From the NCBI GenBank assembly GCA_900088475.1, contig FLMG01003623.1:1-39834 (forward strand): DNA of 39,834 nt, written 5' to 3'. Below the pieces are notes generated by a model. The model was not told the DNA's origin, ran no database searches, and worked only from the letters and a program-made list of their open reading frames with translations. Below, in pieces: positions 19,901 to 30,643 of the stretch (within the stretch, counting starts at the first letter, position 1; each line of letters begins with the position of its first letter). The DNA is from Hyphochytrium catenoides (lineage: Eukaryota > Sar > Hyphochytriomycetes > Hyphochytriales > Hyphochytriaceae). Both the position numbers and the translations under genes were made by a program.

Positions 19901-22900
19901 AAATTGTCATCAGGCGGTGCAAAGTCTCTTGGAGCTGTATTCTGGTAGGAACTCCAGGCAAACGATTAAGCTTCTGGCTTCTGTTGTCTGCTGCCTAATG
20001 TAACAGTTTAAGCGCCTGAACGTTACACTGCCGTCGGATATGACGGGTTGCCCTTGTTACGGAGACTGGGGCGCTCCGATGGACCGATACAATGTTTACC
20101 TTGGCGGGTATCCAGAAGGGGCTTTAGATCAACCCAGACTCTTGCTCCAGGTCAGTGGGCGTACTATGCTATTCTCGCATTTCAGCAGCGTAGTTTGCCC
20201 TACTCGATTTTTCTTGCCAACCTACTCGCTGGGTAGTGACGGATTCCTTCTTGCTGGTCTGATACACAGAGCAAGGCAATGGTGAACAGCATTCTAATCT
20301 TAAATAGTCTGGATGAGAAGCAGAACGAAAGGGCGATTCTTTGGGAGAAAGGCTTCATCAATCTAATGAAGGTAAGAAGTTCTTGGCTTCCATCATGGTA
20401 TTCTCCTTCCGTTCTCTTAGCCGTTTGCTTGCAGGACGTTGCTGCGACATCGGACCTCTTTGCAATCTCTTTTATGGCGGAGAGCTCGGTCGAAGCGGAG
20501 ATAGCGAGGAGTTCTCACTCATCTGCTCTGGCGGTGTTTGTGAGCTACCTTCTGATGCTCATATATGTGACTGTGGGGCTGGGTAAATGGAAGGCTGGCC
20601 GGGAGTTTTTCCTCCGCGCTAAGTTCACCGTGGGATTCTGCGGGGTGATGATAGTCATCTTTTCTGTCACGAGCACTTTCGGGCTCTTTGCTTGGTTTGG
20701 CGTCAAGGTAATGTCGAAAGAGTCTCATTGTAGCGCCGGGCTCTTCCGGCCCTAAACGATGTGCTTGCGAAATTATTTCTTGATGAGGACCGACGTTCCG
20801 CCTTTGATGAACCAGGTGTCTTTCCTCTTATCATTCCTGCAGGTTCAGCTTGTCATCATTGAGGTGGTGCCCTTCCTCACCCTTGCCATCGGAGTAGACA
20901 ACATATTCCTTATGCTGCATGAGGTGGATGTTGTGAAGAAGATGAGAGCTGAGGCCATTTCAGCTGCAAAAGAGAGCGGCACCAAGACCGTCGACGATGA
21001 GGTGTGTTAACCACAGCTCCCTTGCACCGCTCTGGGTCCTTTGCTGGCGGCAACATCCCGCACTATCTAACCCGATCCTACACAGATCTCTACCATCATG
21101 GCTTCCGCAATCCGTCGCCGCGGTCCAAGTATTTTTTTGGCTTCTTTTACCGAGGCAGTGGCTTTCTCCTTTGGAACAATCACCTCCATGCCCGCAGTCA
21201 GATGGTTTGCTGCCTTCGCGGTAAGTGGTCGTAGCGGACAGAATGATGAGCGTTTACTGCTTCTCTATGGGTCTCGACTCGTCTTTCAGGGGTTTATAAA
21301 GTGATCTATTCGACCGTCGTAGGATCTTCTCCTTTACAGTCCGAAACATTAGCTAATCACAGCTTCAAATATGGCCTTTACCAGGCTGTCGCGGTCTTGG
21401 TTAATCTGTGCCTTCAAGGGACGATGCTTGTGGCCATCGTTACTCTGGATCAGCGGAGGGAACTTCGCGGGAAGTATGATGTTTTCTGCTGCGGACAGGC
21501 CCGTCTCAATGAGCCCCGTGTTGCCACCCCTAACAGCAACAGATCAGCCGCAAGCGGACAAGACCGCTGTGGGACAGCCGACGGTGACGGTGCACTGGGC
21601 TATGCGGCGATCCGTGAGGGCAGTGCAATACCGGATACGATGTCCGTAAAGGCTGAAGAGGATACGCGTAAAACTCCTGAGTACGAGAGCTCACTCGCCC
21701 AGAGCTTGGTGGTCTCTTACTCCGAGTTGCTAACCGTTGGCTGGGTAAAGATGGTGGTTCTTTCAGTCTTCTTGGTGTTATGGGGCCTGGCCATTTATTC
21801 AGCAGAATCAATCGAGCTCGGGCTAGATCAGGCTGAAGCAATGCCCTCTGGCTCTTACATGTTGGACTACTTTGAAGACCAGTCCTCGTACCTTATGACA
21901 GGTAATATCGCCTTGATGTCCAGACCTTGTAGCTTCATTGTCTGCCCCCTGAGCAATAAAGCCCATGCTGGCTTTCCTTTAACTCGACAGATTCGCGTAG
22001 GACGTAGTCTTTTGCCTCCTTTTGGCTCTCTCTTTATTGCATCTGCATAGTACTTGGTGGCAGTCACAGGGCGTGGAAGATCATATATGCCCATGTCTGT
22101 TCAGCCGTGCGACTAAATATCCGTGTCACAGGCCCGCCGGTCTATTACATTGTGGAGAACGGATTCAAGCGCAACCCAGCCTTCAATTATTCGGATCCCC
22201 TTGTACAGAGAATGTTTTGCCAGAACAATGTGAACACATGCTCGCCTACGTCTCTGCCCAACTATCTTAGCGCCTTGCAGCAAAAATCAGAAATCACAAG
22301 AGTAGCTCCAGCCCAGGTCAGAACTCAGCAACTTAGGAAAATTGGCTCTGTAAAAGACTCCAAATCTTTGATCGGTCGTTTCAAGCCTCTTGACAAAGCC
22401 TGGCTGATCGCTCATTCCGGTCTTTAGCTCATGAAAAGGCATCTAGTAATGTAGTCATGTCCTCGTCTCCCTGATTGTTCCGATAGGTCTTCTCTTGGAT
22501 GGATGACCTCACCGCGTTTGGCAGCCCTACTACAGACTGCTGCTTCATCGATGCAAGCAACGGTTCCTTTCTTCCCGCGAACTTAAACGACGCTTCGTAC
22601 TCAGCGAAAAGAAGCTCTCAGCCCCATTGCGTTTCGTCCAACGATCCCATCCCATCTTCTCAGTTCATGAACTTATTCAATGTCTTTTCCTACGCACTAC
22701 CGGGACAAAACTGTCCTTATAGTGGTGCCGCTGTTTACTTTGGTCAGTTTGAGGTGAACGACAAGCCGTTGCCCTCATTTAAGAGCACGGATCCACCTCC
22801 GTCAATGCAGGCGGATGTAGGGGGAAAGCAAATAACTGGGGCGTCATACATGACCCTCTCCTTGCCCACTCAGGCACAACAAGACTTCATAGAAACCATC

Positions 22901-24336
22901 CGGCAGAGCTACCGCATATGTGACTACATCAGGTATGGGCAATATGGGGCTAAATATCGAAAGTAGAGCTTAATTAACCGGCTTACTCCTGGTTGCTAGG
23001 CGCTTCTCCTAGGCGCCGCTTCTGTGTTTTGCTTTGATGCATCTCTTAGCCTTTCCTCTCATCGTTTTCAAATTGTCTGACTACTCGCCTACTTCTCAAC
23101 AGTGAGGCTACCGGCGTCGACGTCTGGTCCTACTCCGTCATGTAAGAACTGTATGAAGCATATGCCTCATGAGACATAACTAACTGGCCGTCCTATTGTG
23201 CAGCTTCCCCTTCTTCGAGCAATACCTTACCCTCTGGAATACGCTGTTTTTACTCCTCGGAGTGGTGCTACTCATGGTAAACTAGCTTGTACTCAATTTT
23301 ACCTAGGGAGATTACGGCTGCTCACTACTTGTTACTTTTCACCTGTATGTGGGTGTCCAGATCTTTCTCATGCAGGCGCTCTATATGTTGGCTATTTGGG
23401 TCCCTTTGCTGAATGTGCTGACCATTCTGGGGATTGTTATATGCATGATGGGAATTATGCCGCTCTTTGGCATCATGCTGAACGGTCTTTCTGTTGTCAA
23501 CCTTGTCGTATGTGCTGGTAAGAGACACTCTGATCGCCTGAGAAATGCACTCACCCCTTGTCCCTGGTGTTTTGGTCTTCACACTCTTCAAGTTTGCTCT
23601 GCTTAACCGTCTTTCACATCTTTGCCATTGTTAGTGGTAGTTCCACTCTGGTGAGCATGCTGAGCTACTTAGCACTCTCTGCCGCTTTCAAAGGTTTAGC
23701 ACCTCTCTGCGTACTCCTCCTGAAAACCTCTCATTAACCCCGACACACTTAGGAATCTCGGTGGAGTTTACATCCCACGTTAGTCGTGCCTTCGTTTCCG
23801 CGTACGGAAACGGGGACGTGCGCATGCAAGCAGCATTGCGCCAGGTGATGCTTTCTGTCATCTTTGGCATCACTGTCACCAAGATCATCGGAGTTTCAGT
23901 ACTCTCGTTTGCTGAGAGTAGGATATTCTACAGGTGATGACCATACATAACTTGCTCCCGTATACCTACTCACTTCTCTTCCCCTCATCCTTTGCCAAAG
24001 CTTCCATGTATGCATCAGCTGGTTACGACTAATTCACCGTCTCCACCTTTCTGTTCTGACTGCTTTCTATGGTCACTTATGATTCTCTTGATAACGCTAA
24101 GTATCTTCGCAACTAATGTTTAATCTTCATCCCTGTGCAGATACTATTTCATCATGTATATGTGGGTTATTCTCATCGGCGCCCTTCATGGTCTACTCTT
24201 CTTTCCCGTCCTCCTAAGCGTTTTCGGGGACCTAGAGGAACGCCTGAGGAAGAAGCAGCCTAAACCCTCCCTCGAGGAAGAAGTAATCCAGTCTCCACCT
24301 GTAACACCGGATGAGGTCAAGGCCGATAGCTCGTAA
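16989..24336 (+). CDS. NPC1: NPC1-like intracellular sterol transporter, 24 exons
   Basis: Exons: 16989-17015, 17078-17225, 17288-17376, 17453-17560, 17639-17785, 17913-18086, 18142-18318, 18468-18645, 18762-19066, 19135-19306, 19495-19775, 20007-20150, 20270-20371, 20435-20707, 20843-21001, 21086-21220, 21385-21901, 22132-22316, 22487-22932, 23103-23141, 23204-23276, 23361-23517, 23753-23933, 24141-24336; 1470 aa. A signal peptide (RLAVLLLMSAALSLQASA) precedes a Cys-rich N-terminal domain with LCCD and SPCPACEMNVKNLFCHYACSP. Then come TM1 (~375-395), a luminal loop (KLWSPPDS, EQFGPFYRT), the sterol-sensing TMs (~705-905, with AIGVDNIF), a long cytosolic linker, a second luminal domain and the final TM bundle with GISVEFTSHVSRAF. 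NPC1 moves cholesterol out of lysosome-like compartments with NPC2. The ATG at 16989 has A at -3 and G at +4; an in-frame ATG at 16971 would add six residues. Confidence 0.95.
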
Positions 24337-24564
24337 TTGGAGGCAACGGGCAAAAGTGCGTGATCTTTGAGAAAAGAGGCTACACTGAGTTTGGAGTTTG
24401 GCACTAAATTCCCCTCGGTCGTTTTTGACGTTTTATAAAAGTTTATCTACATCGAGAGTTACGAATCCACCTTAATGTCTCTATTGAAGAGACCCATCTG
24501 CTTTGTGTCCTGTTCCGCAAGGTGGGGCTATCAGATACAGTCGGTATAGACTGAGTGCAGCAGC
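24337..24564. other. Convergent intergenic gap NPC1 / B56
   Basis: 228 bp between facing stop codons. It is AT-richer just after the NPC1 stop (TTTTATAAAAG near 24432). No gene. Confidence 0.5.
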
Positions 24565-27439
24565 TCAATCTATTGTAGGGCAGGCATTGTCTCTTCCACC
24601 CTTGAGATCGGGAGGTGGGGTCTCAAGTGCCTCCCACTGCTTCAGCTTTTCTTTCACCTGCTCGTCGGAACGACTGTCGACGTGGGAGGTTAGCATAGAC
24701 TAGTTCATCCTATCCCTCTCCATTGTACTTCTTTCTACTTGGTTCCTCACTCCAATCATGTGATTTGGTCTACCAAAGTGACTTCCCTTCCCTTAAGTCA
24801 TTTCCCCCTAGCACTTACTTGCCCTCCTTTTCTTGGTAAGCAGCCGAGCACTTATCAAAAAGTGCTGCATCCATTTCCATGAAGAGCTTGAGGACGTTGT
24901 ACGTTAAGGTCTGCACCGTGCTGTGATTGAGGATACATTTAGTTCAAAGTCGACAACAACCGCCAACGAACCATAGTCTGACAGAACGAGATAGCATGGA
25001 CGTACAGCAAAGTAATTGTGGAGAGAGTAACGAGGCAGCACAGAAGTAGAGAAAGACCTAGTCTCACAAATGCTGTGCAAGTGATAAAACTTGCATTGCA
25101 ATACACGCGACGTGTTTCAAGAAGAAGAGGCGTTGCTCAACGCTCTCACCTGTGCCAATGATTCTCACAGTTGCGATAGAGAGGTCCAAAAAGTATGGGT
25201 AGAATCTCCTCCCGCTTGTGGGCTACCAGGCTCACAATGTATTCATTGTTCCACAAGTAGAGGGCACGTTGTGCGACCTGCATGATTCAATGTCGTCAAC
25301 CTTTCGTTATCACTTCACGACAACATAGTCAAACAGGCGCACATAGATAGGCTGAGGAGGACATAGATAGGCTGAGGAGGATCCTTCCGGCCTCTTATCA
25401 GGCGCTCAATGCCTACCTGAAAATGTTCACTGCACATTGCTTTGCCTATATGGTTGAACAACAACCTGATCACCTGCAAGAGCGTACAGTCGCGCTGTTA
25501 GAAGTCTGCTGCATCATCACCTAAGGTTTTCTTTACTTCCGTCACTCTTCCTGTGGCTATCCAATCATCACTCACCTTCTCAAACTCTGGTGGCTGGGTG
25601 AGATCCAAAAGCTCTTCCAATTCATTGAGAAAAAGGACTTCCTTAGTGCTGCTAGTCACAGGCCAGTAGCGGAGCAGGCCCGTTATGACTCTTTCTGCGG
25701 TTGTAGGATCCTTCTCCACGAACTGAGTGACGCAATAAGAGAGTTGACTATGATAATTGGCGACACATGACACCTGTTGCGTGGCGAACACACAAGAGCA
25801 GAAGGATAGAGGATAAGGGTGAGTCACATCAACACCAACAAAGAGGGAAGAGTGTAAATGCATAGTCCATTGTTCCTAATGTGAGTTTAAAGCGTGAACG
25901 AGGGAATCGTGGGAGACTGAGTTCAACAACTTGACCTTGTAAACGCTCTCCAAAGACTCACCTTATGCAAGGGAATGAGGGCCTGATCTAGAAAGTGAAT
26001 GTGCTCCTGCTTTAACGGCAGGGCAAACCCGTTGATGATGCTGAAATGACAGATATGCGACGTGCAAGCATTGACGAGAACCCGTTAGCATTACGACATC
26101 GAATGCAAAGAGATCGGAGTGCGCAAAGGAGTTGCTGCAGGGTTGGGCCGAGTAAGCCTTCGCTTTGGCGCCAGCAGAACATCTCCTGCCACTAACCTTC
26201 CAAGGATCTCAAGCAACTCTCCTATCCCGTTGAATCGCTCCGTCTCATAAATAAAGGTGAAGAATACATTGTTAATAGTCTTCCGAATAAACGCCCGAAG
26301 TGCCATAGATTTGCCGTATATCCTATGCAGTATGGTCTGCCGTGGAGCATTGAGGTTGACGAGATTGCCAAATCTTAGTACCGCGTGTACAGTGAGGAAA
26401 GTTGAGAACGTATCAAGAGACACCCCCTACCCCAGCTATCGGATGCAAATCCCACGCAAAGAAGCTGGTGGCGATGCACCAAGACAATCGTCATCGGGAT
26501 AGGGAAGGAAGTGCTAGTCAGATTAGAAGGAACAGAAGGTCGTACTTTCAGGTATTCTCGCTCCCTAGGATCCTCCGAGTCAAACAAGCCAATGAGCTTA
26601 ACAAGGTGCTGCTTTGTGATATATTTCTTCGCAATCTTCGCATCTACCTCTCTTGAGACGACGAATCTGAGGAGAAGTTCATATACGATCTGCAAATGGG
26701 GCCAGGCTTCTTCTAGCATCGGCTCCTCGTCTTCAACAGCTGAAAGAAAAAGGAGTTAAGCGGCAATAACAAGCAAGAGAGCTACATATCTCCGGATCAA
26801 GCCCGTAGAGGTATCAAACAAAGAGTTGATCCAACATTACGTCTCAACAGCTTTGATGCAAGAATGAAGTCTATAGACAAAATACCAGTAGCTACAGGGT
26901 GACAGAGGTATTATGTCTTACCTCCTTCGGGATAAGTCCTTTCCCGGCTGGGCAAGGCGCGGAAGAGGTTGTCACTTATCATTGCCATAAAATCTGTGAG
27001 GATTGCCTCCGTAAAGACGTTATCCCGTGAACTGGCGTAGTCCACCATCTCCAGAAGGGCCTGGCGCTTGCATTCCTTTTCCTTTAAATCTGAACAGAGC
27101 TTGTTAAGCAATGTTCATTTCGCTCTTGGTGTTTTTCTCTCTCTCCTTCCCACCTCACTCACGCTCACACTCTCTCGCACGCACACGCACTCTCCCACGC
27201 AAGCTCTCTCACTTTCTCCGAACTCCTCTCTCCCTTGTTGTTTCTCCCCTTTCGTACTGTCTAGTCTAGCATTCAGCTACCTCCCCGCCGCTAGTCGCTC
27301 ACGAACCTATTTTGGGATTTTTGAAGTCATAGACTTTCCTACAAAGTAACAATTTCTTATGGAAGAGTGCTGGCTTATCACTCGCAGGAGCAGTTGCCAG
27401 GGGCGGGAGATCTGCTAGGGTTTGCGTTTTCCCAGCCAT
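24565..27439 (-). CDS. PPP2R5: PP2A regulatory subunit B56 (PPP2R5 family), 10 exons
   Basis: Exons (minus): 27439-27307, 27089-26922, 26739-26546, 26336-26197, 26040-25962, 25773-25576, 25473-25417, 25277-25150, 24920-24819, 24673-24565; 435 aa. B56 hallmarks occur in order: [112 protein letters not shown] and a final EKLKQWE. B56 is a HEAT-repeat subunit that binds the PP2A A/C core and recruits LxxIxE substrates, acting in mitosis, kinetochore attachment and signalling. The core is complete and the protein is short at both ends compared with animal isoforms. The C-terminal extension is only about 20 residues. The first coding exon was accepted because [20 protein letters not shown] joins in frame to DLKEKE, as in the family. 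Confidence 0.95.
25341..25380. repeat. Two tandem copies of a 20-bp unit inside a B56 intron
   Basis: ACATAGATAGGCTGAGGAGG occurs twice back to back, perfectly, within the intron between exons 7 and 8 of the B56 gene. It looks like a recent tandem duplication. Confidence 0.9.
27126..27240. repeat. Pyrimidine-rich CT low-complexity tract
   Basis: The plus strand is dominated by CTCTCTC, CACGCACAC and similar sequence, so the B56 coding strand is GA/GT-rich here. It lies within the first B56 intron (27306-27090). Confidence 0.7.
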
Positions 27440-30400
27440 CGCGGCACTGCTAGTGGTAGAGGGTGGCATGGACCTGTAGCCACCGCTCTAGAAGCTCTTT
27501 CTTTCTCACGAAGAGCGTACGCTAGCTTCTCGCACTGTCGTAGGATTGTCCTAGCACCTGAAGCTCCAGGACAAGCGCTCAATACTGCCGAAAAAGGAAG
27601 GGCTATTGATCAATTGCCATTTACCTTCCAGATATGTCACACATGATAAAGAGGCGTACCTTCGCGGTTGCAGGTAAGATCCAGCTCCTTTCTCCGCCCA
27701 TTTATATACGCCCTAGAGAAAGCGAGCTTCCAGCTCCTCTGGAAAGCTACCTACTATAACCTTAGTTCTCTGAACTAGAACATAGAGGAAAGATCTACTT
27801 GGAGATTTCCAGATATATGCCGTTCCTATAGAGGTAAAGGCGACTTCCTACGGCATGAGGTCACGACCAGAAGGTAATATCCAGGCTATGGCTTGTCTCC
27901 GGCTGGGAGAAGGCCTATTCCTTGGAGAGAAAGAGAGTCTCACGCAGGTCAAAGAAACAGCGTTACTCTCCAGATCGGCTCCTAGGCTCCTTCTCTCTGC
28001 TAAGGGTTCTCTTCCCTTTAACTTCTCTGTGTCTCTCTCCCTTCTTCTCTCCTCTCTGTTTCCGCTTGTCGAGGGTGGCAGATGAGGGAAGACACATCAA
28101 TCAGCGCGAGCAGTAGAAGAGAGAAAGAAGAGGACAGGCAAACAGAAGCACGATGCCAAACAGCCGACGAGCGGAAGCAGCCGACAAAGCGGTGGGGTGC
28201 CTCCTCCTGCTAAGTCACAAACAACACTCTGCAGACGAACTTAGCGAGTTGTACATAAGATAGGAAAGAGATGGAGACGGCACTGTTGTTAAGTAGCGCT
28301 GACAGTCAAGAGACAGAGAAACAGAGAGCGTGAGCCAGAGAGAGAGAGAGAAGAAGAGAGAAAGTGGTGTATGGTTTGCCAAGAATGAGCCAGAACAGCC
28401 TCTTATAAGAGAAAGAGAGGGTAAAAGATGGCGCACGAGAGAGCTGTCAAGACCATTCAGAGCTAGGAATGAACGAGACAGAGCGTAAGCGAGATACGAA
28501 AGATGATGGCGAGAGAGGCGTGGAGACAACTTGACGCTAGTTGGAGGATGTCCTCTCCTACTTCCGCTTCTGTTGAACTTAGGATTGGAGCCACCACCGC
28601 TGTATTACTACTCCAATTGCCTTAGAGATTAGCGAAGTACTTTGGGGCGTGTTATTATCTCTCTGGGTGGTTTCCTTTTTGCAGACAGAGCACGGGTGGG
28701 TGGGCCGAGTGAGACCACTATCGAAATGTTGCCAAAACCCCTTTGGCTGATAGGCTCTCTCTATCAACATAGCTCTGTAAGCATTGAACCTGTTTTATTG
28801 GGCGTTCTACTTTACCCCACGGTTGCCTTACGCTCAAGGCGTGCAGGACTGTGGGAAGGTCCATTTTAGCAGGAGTAGAATAGGAAGTTCTCACGAACGG
28901 TAAGATCATAAGTAATCTGTACGTAAATGTAACTACAAGTAGAACTACAACTGGATAATTCAAGTCTCCTAGTTCCTCCTTGTACAAGGGGTTGTTCCAG
29001 CTCAGAGCCAGTATCCAAGTACTACTAAAAAAAAAAACCCGTCCGTACCATGCGGCACACAGCCACAACCGTGATTGTTGTTGGTGTTGGTGCCTGTGTC
29101 GCTTATTAGACTATCCTTTCATAGAAAATCCAATGTGAGCGTCAAGGCTATTTATTGTTTGTTTGTTCTTCTGTCTACTCCTGCTGTCCAGCTACTCTCC
29201 CGAAAGAGAAACGTCATAGTTTTTATAGGTCTAATAAATAATCTTCACGATCTAATAATAAGAAGAAAGAAGAGTGCTGCTTGCATGCTGGTGGCAATAA
29301 CACGGTAACCCGCTGTTGTTTCCCATGTAATAGAGTTTATGAGACGGTGGATGTCCCTACAGCCTGTATGGCATAACAATAATCATCATAAAATAGCTTA
29401 CGAATACTGCGCATCATCGTCATCTTAACACTGGGGTAGAAGGGGAACAAGTGCTCGCAGCTGCGTCGTGAATCCACTAGAGTAGGATAACTTTCTCTTG
29501 AATTGTTTGGATGTTCAGTCCATCAGATGCCTATTCACTCTAAGGCAACCAGCAGCAGAGGAGCAAATAAAATTTATTTTTAGCAATGTACTTAGAGAAG
29601 ACAGACTACTGTGTAGATAGAGAGAGGACATTGAGGTTAACTTTTTTCTATACTATTGACGATGACCTTTCTACCGCTGGGAAGCCAAAAACCACGAGAA
29701 GCGCTGTGGTGGTGCGGCTGGCGTTTACTATCCGTCTTTTCTTCTTCTCTTATCATGGAGCATCGTCAATCACCACTCTTTTTCTGTTACTTATTGCGTC
29801 CCTGCCTCCCCTTCCTAATTTAAGAAAGACGACAAGAAAAATTAGCGCAACCTCCGTCCATACTCCAGGAAGCATGTCACAATGCTCCACAATGACAATG
29901 AAGGGCTTCTTCCTACTTCTTTATTCTTAGTTATTACTCCGTCTTTGATGATGATGACAGAACAAGGATTGATGCTTGAAGGTGCACTCCTGGAGGAGCT
30001 CTGAATCTGGTTTGCCAGACGCATATTCTTATGGGCCAGCAGCTCTCCCAAACCTTAGCCGCCCCATTAGACCAGTCTCCTTCCCTTCACCCTTAAAATT
30101 CCAATCATTGTCTGAGTGTCTTTCCCTGATCGTACGCCAGCATCATCAGAATCTTGAACCATCACCGACAATCCTCTAGGAACTACAGGTAAGAAATTGC
30201 TCACAGAGCTTCGAAGAGAGAAGCCACTGAAGCTTTGGCAATGATGACTTTCCTCCTTGGGCTGCCCCAGCCCGAACTAGAGCCTGCAGTCCATCATCTG
30301 ATTCTCTGTCTCTACTAAAGTTAGGATACATTCACTCCTCGTGAGGTCATTCTCTCCTACGACTGCTGCTGCTTTTGCTTTGTCGGTGTAACATAGTCCC

Positions 30401-30643
30401 TGGTCGTCTCCTTGGCGTCCTCCTGATCGCTCCTCAGCGGCCAACCTTCTAAACAACTAGCTTGCAAGGCAGATGCTGTAGATCCACGGTGTGCTTCCAC
30501 CTTCGACGAGGCTGAATTAGTCCACCAGGACTCTATCAGCGGGAACTGGTTGTGCTGGAGAGGTGTGTACACCCGCCAAAGGTCAACTTTCCTAGCAGAT
30601 TGAGACGGTCTAGCCTGTAGAGTCAACGACTTCACTTAAAGCA
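27440..30643. other. Long divergent intergenic region B56 / TrpE, low-complexity
   Basis: 3.2 kb between two divergent starts. It holds strand-asymmetric tracts, pyrimidine-rich near 28010-28070 and strongly purine-rich at about 28080-28530, and an A11 run at 29027-29037. ORFs of up to 116 codons occur (plus 29586-29930, minus 29068-28718, minus 30635-30357) without domains. The last starts 8 bp from the TrpE ATG on the opposite strand and would leave no promoter room. I see no convincing gene. Confidence 0.45.
28309..28372. repeat. GA-rich purine tract
   Basis: A nearly pure run of GAGA, GAAG and AGAG units on the plus strand, part of a wider purine-rich zone from about 28080 to 28530. Confidence 0.75.

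Noticed and set aside
29586-29930. 114-codon plus ORF in the B56/TrpE gap
   Set aside because: Low-complexity Thr/Ser/Leu composition, no splice partners and no family resemblance.
30357-30635. 92-codon minus ORF starting 8 bp from the TrpE ATG
   Set aside because: No domain, and the ATGs would be nearly back to back with no promoter space; kept only as a possibility.
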